Shown here: positions 25,290 through 36,593 of the stretch, piece after piece
Numbering within the stretch: position 1 is the stretch's first letter
Layout: each line of letters opens with the position of its first letter
NCBI GenBank assembly: GCA_017591395.1
Contig: WEDG01002508.1
Span: 186,001 to 250,000, forward strand
Direction of reading: 5' to 3'
DNA length: 64,000 bases
Origin: Schistocephalus solidus
Lineage: Eukaryota; Platyhelminthes; Cestoda; Diphyllobothriidea; Diphyllobothriidae
Notes under the pieces: generated by a model
Seen by the model: only the letters and a program-made list of their open reading frames with translations
Databases searched by the model: none
What the model was told of the DNA's origin: nothing
Position numbers and translations under genes: made by a program

Positions 25290-25640
25290 GACAGTCTGAT
25301 GATAATTGAGGCGCATCCTAGGCACTTTTGTCAACCCCACCTAAATGCCCGTATAACCGTAGAGTTTCGGCTTTTTCCATCCTGCGCTTTAATGCAGGTG
25401 AAAAGTAAGCCCGGTGACTTGTGGGTGAATTCGTTTCAATTTATAATGAACTTGCGCCACAGCTACCACACGCTCTCTCTCTCTCTCCCTCTCTCTATTC
25501 CCTTAACCCCCCGGTGTCAGGGCCACATACGGGATGGAGCGCAAGTGGCCTGTACGGCGAAATCTGCACCTAAGCGTACCATCACGCTCCTTGGTCTACA
25601 AGAAACACTTGACCAGGGTTTCAACAACCTGCCTAAATAG
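25290..25640 (+). other. GC-richer block containing a CT microsatellite
   Basis: A (CT)n tract lies at 25472-25497, followed by CCCCCCGGTGTCAGGGCCAC and GGGATGGAGCGCAAGTGGCC. The composition differs from the AT-rich surroundings and looks like a dispersed repeat, but no second copy occurs in the window. The 113-codon frame across it shows no domain. Confidence 0.25.
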
Positions 25641-26097
25641 TAGGCATTTAAATAATTGTTCTCCTGTTTAGGTTAAACTTATAGTTTTTGGTTCCGCATG
25701 CAGCTTAATATTCTTTAATTGTAATTATTTTAGAAAGGTGCAAGTTTTCTCTTCAAAAACTGTCCGTTCCAAAACTTGAGGCCCTTAGGTTTTTCACTAT
25801 TGTTTCAACTAAATTAATAAATGATGAGTACGTTTTCATTTGAATGTACCATTTTTTTGAGACCACCCCTAAACAGGGAAAACTAATTCTTCCCATTTTC
25901 ACATAATAACGGCTTTTAAAAGTACCACAAAGTGATTAAAAATGAACCTCAGTAATTTTCTTCAAGAACAAATTATTTGTGTTGGCTAATTTTTTACCCA
26001 ATATGTACGTCAAATAATTTTCTTTGTTTATGGGATAGGAACAGACAATGCAGATATTTTCCGTTTAAATCTGACATTTAATGCTGTTTAACTTGCA

Positions 26098-26146
26098 GTA
26101 GTAGTAGTATTAGAATTAGTAGTAGTAGTAGTGGTAGCAGTAGTTG
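26098..26146 (+). repeat. Imperfect (TAG)n microsatellite
   Basis: AGTAGTAGTAGTATTAGAAT is followed by more AGTAGT units, with interruptions. It is a simple repeat within the large intron. Confidence 0.8.
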
Positions 26147-26639
26147 TATGGTAATGTGTTATTGTTTTGTAGTAGGAGGTTTTACGTCCGCTTTACTTGC
26201 AACTTTTGGATAGCGTTTCGAGAATTTATTCACACATACCTGGGGTGGGGTGAAGTGGGAAAGTTTGACTACAGCGAGAGGTGGGATAAAGAGATGTCAA
26301 CCTATGAGTAAATGAACTGTTGACAGTGCGTCATCTTACCACGCAAAGAACTAAACAGCTAAGATAAATGAAACAAGGCCTGACCGTACATTTAGTTCAG
26401 TAAATTAGTGGGCGGCCTATTTTCCTGGTCAGCATTTTCATAATGGTTGCTATTAAATAGCACTAAGGACTAAAATAGGTTTTCTTTGCGTATAAATTTC
26501 AGTAAGTTGTTTTTTTCCTTTTGGGATCATAAGTATTAGCTAAAGGCCTAAATAGGTGTTTCTTTGATGTTCTACCGTTGCGTGCTTCGAGGCTGAGAAT
26601 ATCGCGGTGTGGCGTGTGGCGTGCATTAAAAGATTTCTA

Positions 26640-27335
26640 ACTAGCAGTTGCACCCAGCCCTGTGTGTGTGTGTGTGTCTGATTGTTTCGAGTGGCCGACT
26701 GGTGTTCTGATATTCAGGATGCAACGGCTCCTTTTTAACTTGCCCTCTGGCAATCTCACACAAATGAGCTGTAAACCACTCCCTCTCCCTCTTCTGTGTA
26801 ATCTTGGGACTTGTTTTTGGGGCATAGGTTGTGCACGTGGTACGCGCAGACAAGGTCAGTGGATATATCAGCAGCTACACCCATATGCCCACACCGATGA
26901 ACTGACCGGTTCGGACGATGGCTGGTGCCTGGGAATGGTAATAGAGATTGAGGACGATGGCTCAGCGCATTTTCCACCCTGTAAACAATCTGAAGCGCTT
27001 GAAGCAAACACGAGGCACTAAAGGTCGTATTGAAGAATGTGGCCAGTTGATGAGATGACTAGGACTGTGCGGTCTGCCCATTGTTTGTTTGTGTGGAGTT
27101 GCTAACTGGCGGATTGAGAGTCAGACTGCAATAGCTCCTTATTTATGTGGCCTCTATGACACTCCCAATCGGCGGGATTCAAGGCAGGTGGGGCAGGACG
27201 TTCAAGGGCGGCTCCGGCCGCGCCAACCACCGGCGCCCTCTCCCGTCTCCGGTCTTTGTCGTGACACCTGGTGCAATGGGGGAGGGGGAGAGTGCGGTAG
27301 ATGCAGTGCAAGTCTACTCTCAGTATAGTGTACTT
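26640..27335 (+). repeat. 3' untranslated region of the zinc-finger retrotransposon
   Basis: Both modules are present in order. The first (26680-27010) has GAGTGGCCGACTGGTGTTCTG, CAATCTCACACAAATGAGCTG and GAACTGACCGGTTCGGA, as at 54.72-55.0 kb. The second (27085-27330) has GTTGCTAACTGGCGGATTGAG, GGCTCCGGCCGCGCCAACCA, GGGGGAGGGGGAGAGTGCGG and GTAGATGCAGTGCAAGTCTA. A TG microsatellite lies at 26661-26677. The overlapping frames on both strands (such as 26662-27021 and 27202-27543) are shadows of this repeat. Confidence 0.6.
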
Positions 27336-27474
27336 CACATGAACGAACCCGTGCTTGCTTCCAGCCTGCTGCGATGTACTTTTTGGATCTCATCAGATGC
27401 AATGATCGCATTGTTTTACCCTTACTTAATACAGCTGTGCGAGAATGTTGCTCATTAGTGCGTAGCCCAGCGTT

Positions 27475-27575
27475 CCTCTTATGCTTTCTTATATAGAAGC
27501 AAATATTCCCATTAAAATATTCAAAAGACAATTTGGTGAGCATACGTTAGCTTTCGATAAATTCTCATCAGGCTT
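27475..27575 (-). mobile_element. Terminal fragment of a Penelope-like element
   Basis: The minus strand reads CCTGATGAGAATTTATCGAAAGC and then, after a gap, TTGTCTTTTGAATATTTTAATGGGAATATT. The end of the 48.5-50.6 kb PLE (minus strand near 48500-48595) has CCTGAAGAGGAGTTATCGAAAGC and then TCGTCTTTTGAATC with TTTATGGGAATG, so this is a solo end of that family. The CTGATGA...GAAA pair is also the hammerhead core signature. Confidence 0.55.
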
Positions 27576-28149
27576 TTGCATTTATATTACTTAGTAACTA
27601 AGTCGAATATGCTCTTATAAATGCTCTTCTATGCTTTCTTATATGCTCATCTTGACTTTCGATGCTCTCACGTGTTTTAGTATATAATATAGAAATCTTT
27701 CCTTCACACTTTCTACTCGATGATATATTATATCTGGGCTTAAAAATTTGCTTATTATGAGATTTTTGAAGATCGTAGAGTTTTCACTCTAATAGTATCA
27801 TATCTCTATGTTTATTAATTCTTTTCATTATGCATGCAACAGAGCCTGCATCCATTGCAATTTTTAATGCACACTATATGGTAGTTTTTATGACATATGG
27901 CAATATATGGCTTACGCTGAAGTGAAAGCATACGGCTTTCCGACTGAAAACCCTAAAATTAAAAGCAACGGTCACTACGACTCAAACTGTTTTTGGAAAC
28001 GGGAAAACACTCTTAAAGTCAAACTAAACGCTTCCTTTCCGTAAATTATTCGAAGAAGATATGATAAGCTTTCAAATAAGTACCAGTTTTCTATTATATA
28101 TATTTCAAATAAAAGAAGTTCTTTGGAAATCGATACCAAAAATTAATCA

Positions 28150-28595
28150 TGTAATTTTTGATGCTAGATCCTCAGCTCGTCGTCAGACATACACTTGATG
28201 TGCAAATATTTAAATTTTAAAGTATACCAAAAAGTTGCTATTGATTATTCATTCCTGCCATGCATACACTGGGAACGGCGCATAAATTTGAAAGGGACAA
28301 GACTTTGCATTGTTGGTTTCTGTCCCTCTAAAATAGACTGAGAATTTGTGGATGCCATTTACTCCGTTGACTCGTGCATTAATCGGCACATCTAATTGGA
28401 TGCCGTATACAACAATCTCAAAAAATGGAAAAGGTTCCATCCAATCCAGATGAGGTCATGATCACAGTTATAGCTTTTGGCAGACCTGACTAATCAATAT
28501 CATTTTTTCAGTATACTTTTTATTTTAAGTGTTCTGCACATTTACTGCACGTCTGACGACAACCTGGGGCTGAAGCCTTATATATATATATAAAA
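28150..28595 (+). mobile_element. 3' fragment of a Penelope-like element with a short inverted end
   Basis: The plus strand near 28255-28440 recovers the C-terminal GIY-YIG pattern through frameshifts: MHTL.T.HKFERDKT, then REFVDAI and INRHIQLDAVYN. It is the same order as the 57.7-59.1 kb element (MHTMETGHKFAWGKTRIVGI, GREFLEAMHSDEARINRHIDLDA). The end near 28545-28575 has GTCTGACGACAACCTGGGGC. An inverted counterpart (CAGCTCGTCGTCAGAC on the plus strand) lies at 28170-28185. Confidence 0.6.
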
Positions 28596-28709
28596 TGTGA
28601 TGTCCGAATAACCTGACTCCATTTCCTGCACTTAATAATTTCAGAAATTATTTACCCGATTATTCTCTGGAGTCCATATACCAGAAACCGCATAGAGAAC
28701 GCTGGGGGA

Positions 28710-28781
28710 CCCACTGAGGGGCCGAACACCTCGTTGCTGTGTCACACAGCAGCAGAAACATCGGCGAAACACGTCTCTGGG
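28710..28781 (+). ncRNA. Hammerhead-ribozyme-like fold, copy 1
   Basis: The same architecture as copy 2, slightly decayed. CCCA (28710-28713) pairs with TGGG (28778-28781) as stem I. CTGA (28714-28717) is followed by GGG. GCCGA pairs with TCGGC as the base of a long stem II, with GCTGTG/CACAGC inside. GAA then follows, then ACAC with GTCT as an imperfect stem III, then C (28777) at the expected cleavage position. The usual CUGANGA core is CUGAGGG here, so activity is doubtful. Confidence 0.4.
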
Positions 28782-29063
28782 TTTTTAGCTAGTACCTATG
28801 TCGGAAGTACGGTATAATGTCTTTGCCATATAAGATTCATACTACTTGTAGTACTACTTGTTTGTAGAATGGGCATTACGTGGTTATTTCACAGTGATTG
28901 ATTGTCTTCGACCCAAATGTTCATTGAAATTTCGGGTCTGACCCTAAAATGTCATGTCCGAATAACCTGACTCCATGTCCTGCACTTAATAATTTCAGAA
29001 ATTATTTCCCCGATTATTATCTGGAGTCCATATACCAGAAACCGCATAGATAACGCTGGGGGA

Positions 29064-29135
29064 CCCACTGAGGGGCCGAACCCCTCGTTGCTGTGTCACA
29101 CAGCAGCAGAAACATCGGCGAAACACGTGTCTGGG
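29064..29135 (+). ncRNA. Hammerhead-ribozyme-like fold, copy 2
   Basis: Stem I is CCCA (29064-29067) with TGGG (29132-29135). The core is CTGA (29068-29071) then GGG. Stem II starts GCCGA (29075-29079) with TCGGC (29115-29119) and has an inner GCTGTG/CACAGC hairpin. GAA (29120-29122) follows. ACAC/GTGT (29123-29130) is a self-complementary, loop-less stem III, and C at 29131 is the predicted cleavage base. Loop-less stem III is known for retroelement hammerheads that work as dimers. The core A9 position is G, a departure from consensus. Confidence 0.45.
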
Positions 29136-29177
29136 CTTTTAGCTAGTATCTATGTCGGAAGTATGGTATAACGTCTT

Positions 29178-29181
<4 letters not shown>

Positions 29182-29223
<42 letters not shown>
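29182..29223 (+). repeat. (TA)n microsatellite
   Basis: About 21 uninterrupted TA units directly follow the second direct repeat. A shorter TA run also lies at 28580-28591, just before the first repeat. Confidence 0.9.
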
Positions 29224-29226
<3 letters not shown>

Positions 29227-30354
29227 AACACCTGATGCTAAATAGAGCAAGCCAGCTTAGTTTATACTTTCCAATTGGAAACGCCTTTCAGAATATCAGA
29301 TCAAGTTTCATAATAATGATTTGCCGATTTCCTACTTTTGCATAACACATGCGCATGTGCTTTGGCTATTCAGTGGGTAGCCTAGCGTTCTCCTCTGGCT
29401 TTCTGGTAAATATTCCAGTTTTGGAATTTGAGCTGTTTACTCTCCTTAGAAATGCATGCGGTTAAGTGGTGTCAGGTTTTTCAGGCTCTTACCCAAGGTT
29501 GTTATCAATAGTTGAGCCGAAATCCATCAGTCGCCCTGGAATATCCATCAGCCACGAACAGGCAGTAAGTACTGCATAAATAACGCAGTAACACAGTTAT
29601 TCCCCTGAGGAGTAGGAATTCTGGCTTCAGAATTTTGGCACAACTTTTGGACAGAGCCTGAAAAGCTTTTTCCCGAAGGATTTCTTCCAAGTAGCGCATT
29701 AACCGCTGACAAAACTAAAAGGGGTTTTACAGGTCGTCTACGGGGAACGCGGGTGGTTCCTCCTACTGCAAGTACGTTTCGTATTTGAGCACCCCCAAGC
29801 TTACGAATTTTGACCCACCCTTTTGACCTGACAGTGCGCGATCATTCGCTTGCTCGCTTGACCTCTGTTCCACTCTTGGCAATTGGAGTTGCGGTAACCT
29901 TCGTGTAGCTACCGCTACTACCCTCATTATCAACTGGATTGACCAGTTATCCAGTGCGTACGAAATGATTTCGGCTTTTTGGTGCGTCGGCAAGTAAATG
30001 TTTCATGCCGATTGCTTGACCTCTGACCTCTGACCTCTGGCTCCCTAGAAGTGTTGGAGCTACGCTGACTGAGTTCAGTCTTGCGATATTTCCTGGTAAA
30101 CCAGATACAAATTCCTTGCTTGACTTGCTGTACCAGTCGTGGACTAGCTTTCGATCACTAGTCTGACCACCTTCTCATAGGCTCGGCCGATGACTCTCAA
30201 ATTCTTAAAGACGAAACTAACGAGATACAACGGCCAATAATGCAAAGACACTGGTAGAGCGGGGCTCGAGTAGAGTTTTATGGGACACATGCGTCCCTTT
30301 GTACCCTGGAGCTCCATCTGGAACCTCACCAGCAGTCGTTCAGGGACTAGTATT

Positions 30355-30520
30355 ATAGGCATTATAACATTACTGGTAACCAGAAAGTCATGGGTTCGAG
30401 CCTCAGGAGTTGCAACACATGGGCTGGGGAACGGCTCACTGAGGCTGGCTAACAAGCCAGACGCTGGCTTGATGTGGAGTTGTCCAAAGCAGAAGCTACA
30501 GAGGCAGAATTAATAAGGCA
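30355..30520 (+). repeat. tRNA-derived SINE-like copy, plus orientation
   Basis: A box-B-like AGTCATGGGTTCGAGCCTCA (30387-30406) is followed by GTTGCAACACATGGGCTGGG and GGCTGGCTAACAAGCCAGA. This is the reverse complement of the family body seen at 62697-62895 (TGGCTTATTAGCC, ATCAGCCAGTCATACCCAA). The tRNA-like head is degenerate. Confidence 0.4.
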
Positions 30521-31184
30521 ACCGCTTAATACTGCGGGGCGGGCATAAGCAGTTCAGAGGTCACTGACAGGCAAGCGTTGACCAGGCCATGGCCAGCCGT
30601 TGGTGGAGTTAACCACGAAATGGAGTGTACATGTGACCGCGTGCCTGAGCCCTTCACATCTGTCACCGAAAGCATAATAGTGATCGGGATTAAACTGCCT
30701 CTATGTACGGAGCCAAGTCACCGGTGGTGCAGGCTGGCGACTACAAGAGCGGATGGTCACAAAATTGTGCTTCCCCTTTTTTTATGTGGCTGTATACCAG
30801 AGCAAGGTTATAACTTCGTGGTTGATTGCAGATAGGCGCTTTGGTGATCTTGTGTGAAAACGTTTGCCCGTTTCATGCATAAAAACCGTGCCGTAACTGT
30901 GGCCAGCTACCTCTCCCATTATTGGCAGCAAGACCATAAATTCGATCGGCAGTAGCCTGTAACCACGCGCAGGGCGCTTTGTCAATGGACAAGGGAGGTT
31001 AGACGCGGCTGATGTTCGAATACTCGTGGGGCAAGACGTTCGCTCGTTGTGTCAATAACCTCCACATTGCAACTTCGGCGTGGTAAGCCGTAGATCTCTG
31101 TTAATTCTCCGTTGGTCAGAATCGAGTCCTTGAGGTTCAGTATTTGCTGGCTGATGGTACATTTCACCAACGGAGTGTGTATCA

Positions 31185-32015
31185 TTTCTAATAGGATTCC
31201 GAATTTTTCGCCATCGCCTCCAAAAGGCGTACGCCCATGTTAGGAGCGTAGCGTGATGGCAGTCGCTTCTGCTCTTGCTAGTGGACGCTGACCCAGTGGA
31301 TTAGAGTAGATTGATGGGACCTTATAAAGGACACGGAAGGTTTCGGTGGGGTCAACAAAATTCCCGTAATCAACGGTGTGTGTGTGTGTGTGTGTGAGAA
31401 TAGCTCTGTTTTTGCTTCTAGGTTCCCCTTTGCCGAGGGAGAGTTTCTGTCATTCTTTTGGAGAGGCGCCGACGCCTGCGACCAATATAACCTGTTCCAC
31501 AGGAGCAAGTAAACGAGTAGATGCACATGAAGGTGGTCTGAGCTGGCAACCTATCTGTACCTTTTCCGTGTAAAACAGGGTTCATCGAGAACAATATCTG
31601 TACTCGCGCTGCTGGGAAGGTCTGGGAAACGGCTTGGTTAAGGCGTCTTCTGTGGAAAAGGGTCTCATACCAATAGTCTTTGTAATAAATCTAGCAGGAT
31701 AACCGTTCTCGGGAAACAGGGTCTGGATCGTTCTAAGCTCCTCCTCGATATTTTCAGCCGAGCAAATTTTTCTAGCCTTTGTGCCAAGCAATGAACTAGA
31801 TTGCATTTATGTTTGACGTAAAATTGGATGTCAAGAGAGATAGAGTATGACAGTGTCCTGACTGAGCTGTTAGTAGGAAATGGGGCTAGGAATCCTCCAA
31901 AATACAGATGACCTTGTGAAAAGGTACACTTCCCAAAAAGGTAAACCAAAGTTGAGCAGTGGAGGTAGCGGTGGGAGATTCTATTTGCCTGTCTTACCGG
32001 CCTGCTCGTCAAAAC
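31185..32015 (-). mobile_element. 5'-truncated Penelope-like element
   Basis: The minus strand gives ARKICSAENIEEELRTIQ, LFPENGYPARFITK and later KPFPRPSQQREYRYCSR. These match the 48.5-50.6 kb PLE (ARKLLSADSIKEELGKIQ, HENGYPDQFITKHL). The downstream GIY-YIG part is broken and is interrupted by a TG microsatellite at 31376-31397. The 3' part near 31255-31300 shares GGCAGTCGCTTCTGCT.TTGCTAG with 48862-48884. It is dead. Confidence 0.65.
31376..31397 (+). repeat. (TG)n microsatellite inside a PLE remnant
   Basis: About 10 TG units interrupt the region that would encode the GIY-YIG endonuclease of the surrounding minus-strand element. Confidence 0.85.
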
Positions 32016-35000
32016 TTTTGGTTACAACAAATTAGTGTGGTCTGAGAGTACTGGGATTACTTCCCAAGATTCGGTTTCCTGAGCTCTTACATAAACGCTT
32101 CAGCAATCTCTTCGGATAAGACTAAATTGATCCATTTAATCCAACTTCTAAAGGTGAAAGTTCTGTGTCACAAGTTCGAGAGCTCAGCAGCATCCATTTT
32201 ATAGGTTAATTCGTCAACATTGCCACAATCAGCTACTATTTAACCGACTTACCTGTTGCAGCAAATACAGTTCGGTCTACGCAGTCGCCTGCGCTCTTCT
32301 TATTCTGCGTCTACCCTCCCTCACCATCGGCCGATGTGCATTGCATGACTAAGCTAGCATTTTCTACAGAACGGTGATCTAATCAAGCCAAATCTTGATG
32401 CGATATCATCCAAAAGGGACAGAGTTACTTTAATCGCTGATATCAGGCTTATCATAGCATGCACGGTAAAATTGGTCATCAAAGTTTCTATGAATAATTT
32501 CGAGCAAAGTAAATTATCTTAAATCGGTCGCTATTCGGACCTCTAAAACAGGCTTCTGACCATTTTTTTATTGCAAATCAAGGTTTTAGGCAGCTAATAG
32601 GGTATAGGTGCTCTCTAATGAGTTGTTAACTCAAAATTCTGATTGATTCGAAAAGGTGGTTTAAGAAGGATTGTAATTTGCAACTGTTGAGCATAGCAAT
32701 TTGCAGATATTTCTGTCAAACCAGGCTACCGGCTTTTGAAGAAGGTGTTCTCTGGCTGTACAAAAGGATTCCTAAGGCAAAAAACAGCATTTTTTTCCTT
32801 CTTTGCAGTGTTTGGAAAAATTCTTTTTCATCAAACTTGATACTTGACGAAAATGTTTCTTTTTGTTTAAAGAAGTTTTTTATTCTAACATTTTATAAGG
32901 CCATTAAATTTCCATTCATAAAACACCGTATCATTATATTTAAAAGTGCTGCTTACAAAGTCTCCAATTTTTTCCATATAGAATGCTAATTTATATGAGC
33001 ACTTTATGGCTTCTTCCGATAAGCGTCGCGAAATATGTTATTTGACTTAGACAGAGTTTACATAAAATACAGTTTGGAAACCACGAATGCAAGTGTACTG
33101 ACAGGACGGGTTCAAATTATCATTTCTTCGTGTATAAAGTTTTAATTAGACGTACTTATCTACTAGACTAGTGCAAAAAGAATATTTTGCCCACATGTCT
33201 TATATAAAATATTTTTAATTTATGAAGTTTTAAAAAATCATTTGGAACACTATCTTATAATTAAATTATTAGTTTGAGTTTACTTTTTGCAGGCGTTTGG
33301 AAAACGTTCGCTCAAACTCCGATATCTTGACATACCTGTAATATCTTTGGGTTAAGGCTGCATGATGACATCATAACAACCATAGTTATGGAAATTCGGT
33401 TCATAATGGAGGAGATATAATATCATAAACTTCTCCTCAGACTGAAGTCTCTTTGCAAAATGGCTTCAGGAATTTTCCACTGACTACAAAAACAGCACGC
33501 GTGATAAAAAGATTACCTTTGTTACGGGTCATCAAGGCAGTTAGAGTTTCCTATTTATTTTATTTTATTTTTATTTTTATTCGCCGTTCACTTTGCTTTT
33601 GCGGATCTCAATCATAATATTCTTTAAAAAAGTCCTTACAACGTTCGAAAACTGATTTGATTCACACAAGGTCTTCAGATAGGTTTCTCCGCAGTCAGGC
33701 TCCATTGGATGTTAAAATAAAACTAACTTAAGCCTCTCAATGCTGTAGTTAATATTTGGCACGATTGCCTCGTATTTGTCAGTTGTGGCCGTAGTCATGC
33801 CACACACTCTTGAATTACTGTTTACTCTCAGCTAAGATCTCTGAGCCAAAACATAAGTATGAATAATTGAGTGCTTAATCCTTTATTTCACTAGAAGAGG
33901 AGATTCACAAAAGTACAGTTAAAGGATCCCTGCCAGAATGTTTGCCCAAAATGGAAAAAATACCGAAGCATTTCATTGTAACATTTTGTCGCACTCGGAT
34001 TAGGCCAGCTATGGTTAAACTCGCGCCCCAATTTTTTGCAAATATTTTCACTAAGCGGTATCAACTATAGTTGAAAGCTAAGCCCTGACCTGCTAATCTA
34101 GTAGTAATTTGTGTCTCAGTTGTAAACTTGTTTTGATAACGCCTCAAATCTTGTCGTAAGATACCTTAAAAATGTTTTGCTGGCTTTCTACTGCTGTAGC
34201 TTCTGTTATAATTTTAGTTGTCTAATATGAATATAGGGCTTTTCTTAAAAGTATTAAAAGATAACAAATTATGGCGCTTAAACGGTACCCACCAAGTAGC
34301 CGTCATTTTCTCTATAAATTTACACAGAATATTATTAGTTTCGACTGAAAACTGTGAAATATTCATATCGCTTGGACTTGTTCTCTAAGTGATGGTCTAC
34401 TGTTTTCTCGAAAACTTGGCACTTCGTAAGAAGGCATTTACTTCTTAAAATCATAAAGCTCTGCTAACACTAATCGCTAGGTAATAAACTATTTACTTCG
34501 ACGAAGAAGTTATTAAGGGGCTTCTTCATCTCTCAATTAGAAACGCCCTAAAAGAAGGCATTTGTAAACGCAATCTCACACCAAGTAGACACACGGGGAA
34601 ACGCATCGGACAAGCTCTTTGTTCGCATGATCTGGACTTTTAAGCATCGCGACAGGGAAAGCTATTTCCTTATAGGCAGCCACAATAGAATAAAGCTTTG
34701 TTAATCTACCTTTCAATCTCACATATTATGATGTCCAATGTTTGCTTTTGAGACCCGTTTGATAGGGCCGCATATTTAACATTTAGAATTTTTTTATACT
34801 TTAGCGCTTAGTCCAAATTCATTATACTGCTGAGTAATGACGTATCAAAACCTGTTTGCTGCACCACTAGTAATGGGTATCACCTGGTCATCTGTCGTGT
34901 CACGGTTCTTACAAAATGTCTGACCTTTGCCAAAAGCTCGGGATGAGATCGTTTGGCAATCTGATAGGTGAGCACCCCTAAATCGTAAATAATATGCTAA

Positions 35001-35029
35001 TCACAAACTGACAGGAGGACGGATCTGGA

Positions 35030-35150
35030 ACTCAGCGATTAGGCGTTGGGCTACTAAATGCCCAGGTATCAATGTCCGAAATTCAAGTCCTCTGAATAAA
35101 TGGTTGGGTCTAACTGGGTGACGAACTGGCTAGTAACGGCCATATAGGTC
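35030..35150 (+). repeat. Possible tRNA-derived SINE-like copy
   Basis: ACTCAGCGATTAGGCGTTGG resembles a tRNA D-arm, and CCGAAATTCAAGTCCTCTG resembles a box B, followed by GGTTGGGTCTAACTGGGTGA. The resemblance is weak and the family body is not clear. Confidence 0.25.
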
Positions 35151-35179
35151 TTCATTTTCTTTGTCATAACCCACTGTCT

Positions 35180-35690
35180 GCATGTGACACTAGGCGAACG
35201 CCTGCGAAGACTCTGATGAAGCCCCCAAAGATGTGCGGCTTTTTAGGTTCCCCAGCTCTTTCTCGGCTTTATGGCTCATTTACAGAACCGTGTAATCGCG
35301 CCAGCAAATAATACTGTGATTGGCCGAAGCCTGCGCCAATACGCATCACCTGTACTTCATAATCCCCCTGGCTGGGTTGCACTTGTTTTTATTAGAACTT
35401 GAGGGTTTTGTGTTTGGCATCTAAATCGATGTGCCTATTAATGCATACGCGATCTGAGTGCATTACTTCCAGGCTATGCATCGTCTTTCCTTGTTCGACA
35501 GGCGCCAACATTGCGAGTGTTCGCCCACGCAGCCTTATACCGGGTGTTCAGTGTGCATGGATGCCTAGGATACGTGAACTTGTCACCTCACTGCTAGCTG
35601 ATGTTCATGTGTACGAGCGGAGACATACGCTCCAGTTCGCTGCACTACACTGCACCTCGAATTTATGACGGTGCCCCGATCCAGCCCAAT
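35180..35690 (-). mobile_element. 3' remnant of a Penelope-like element
   Basis: The minus strand near 35400-35660 reads IYEVQCSA, later MHSLEVMHSDRVCINRHIDLDA, which corresponds to the YKITCSSC and REFLEAMHSDEARINRHIDLDA parts of the GIY-YIG domain in the 57.7-59.1 kb element. The middle is scrambled. The plus-strand 89-codon frame here is its shadow. Confidence 0.55.
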
Positions 35691-36086
35691 CAAAATAGCC
35701 CGATTTCTAGGCAGTACCATTGAGTAGGAAGAGAAAACCTCTCCACTTGGACAATACTGTAGGCTCTGTGGGCCAACGGGTTGGGTGGTATCATTGGTGG
35801 AAAGATTTCCTCCTCATCCTTATTGACGATTGGTTGATAGACCTCTAGATGCACGTTTTCCACCATTAATCCACCTGCACACGTGAAAAACGGGATAATA
35901 AAGGCTTTTTCGAGACAGGTGACCGTTTTCTGGCACCCACATTCGTAGGTCAAAACAGTACTGTTGACCGATTTGTTCAGTAATAATCGTCACATCAAAC
36001 GAAAATGATTAATGTATCCTTTTTAATGCTAGTGAATTTTAACACTTATCTATTAAGGCTATAACCGTTAATTGGTTGGCTGTTAG

Positions 36087-36348
36087 AAGAGGATTTTAGC
36101 AGCTTTGAATAATTCCTTTGACCCACTTGTGAAAAACCTGGCAGCCTCGGTGGGATTCGAACCCACGCCAGGAAGGGGAAGGCTTTAGTACAGCCAACGC
36201 TTTAGCCAACTAAGCTACGAGGCCCCACCGGGAGCCGTGAGTTTAATCACACTTGGGTCAAGTTACCCGCTCAGCCTACTGCAACGGCCGATGAGTTTTT
36301 CACAAGTGGGTCAATGGAATCATTCAAAGCTGCCAAAATCCTCTTCAC
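36087..36348. repeat. Foldback element with tRNA-like core
   Basis: GAAGAGGATTTTAGCAGCTT... at 36086-36136 is the inverse of TTTTTCACAAGTGGGTCAAT...CAAAATCCTCTTC at 36295-36347, about 50-55 bases with few mismatches. Between them lies a minus-strand tRNA-like sequence with its flanks. Part of the unit (GGTTTTTCATAAGCGGGTCAAAGGG at about 36599-36622 plus the tRNA-like core) recurs on the plus strand just downstream. This could be a MITE-like or SINE-like element. Confidence 0.6.
36143..36224 (-). tRNA. tRNA-like sequence (probable pseudogene or SINE head)
   Basis: Minus strand, 82 bases. Acceptor arms GGCCTCG and CGAGGCT pair (one G-T). The D-arm is GCTTAGTTGGCTAAAGC with a good box A. The T-arm is GTGGG-TTCGAAT-CCCAC, a perfect box B. 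The anticodon arm TGGCT-GTACTAA-AGCCT has one mismatch and would present ACT. The variable region is long (TTCCCCTTCCTGGC). The isotype is uncertain. Its flanks are conserved with the copy at 36512, which argues for a repeat family rather than an ordinary tRNA gene. Confidence 0.45.
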
Positions 36349-36511
36349 ATTAATTGTGCCTGGTAGTTATCTGGTGGATTCTAGATTGATTGCTTAGGAA
36401 ATCCTGCTTGGGCAGTCAGCTTACTGTATCAGAATTTGGTGGATTCCATGCCTGCAGTAGGCTGAGCGGGTAACTTGGCCCAAGTCTGATTAAACTCACG
36501 GCTCCTGGTGG

Positions 36512-36593
36512 GACCTCATAGCTCAGTTGGCTAGAGCGTTGGCTGTACTAAAGCCTTCCCCTTGCTGGCGTGGGTTCAAATCCCACCGAGGTT
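36512..36593 (+). tRNA. tRNA-like sequence, inverted partner of the upstream copy
   Basis: It begins GACCTCATAGCTCAGTTGGC, has the same anticodon-arm loop GTACTAA and the same long variable region, and ends GTGGG-TTCAAAT-CCCAC-CGAGGTT. The D-arm is closer to the tRNA consensus (TAGCTCAGTTGG) than in the other copy. The acceptor stem has a terminal A-C mismatch and a G-T pair. The flanks (GTAGGCTGAGCGGGTAACTTG upstream and GTTTTTCATAAGCGGGTCAAA downstream) mirror those of the first copy. Confidence 0.45.

Larger units (their letters stand above)
28595..29190 (+). repeat. Two direct copies of a ~240-bp repeat, 354 bp apart
   Basis: Copy 1 (about 28595-28830) and copy 2 (about 28949-29185) share TGTCCGAATAACCTGACTCC, GCACTTAATAATTTCAGAAA, GGAGTCCATATACCAGAAAC and the GAAACACGT.TCTGGG...TTTTAGCTAGTA end, with only scattered differences. 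Diverged single copies of the 3' part occur at 6592-6660 and 52360-52450. Each copy contains a hammerhead-like fold, listed separately. The layout resembles a two-unit tandem of a short non-coding element with no ORF. Confidence 0.75.

Noticed and set aside
27655..28145. A coding gene or RNA in the AT-rich stretch between PLE pieces
   Set aside because: No open frame of note, no conserved motif and no stable repeat could be recognised.
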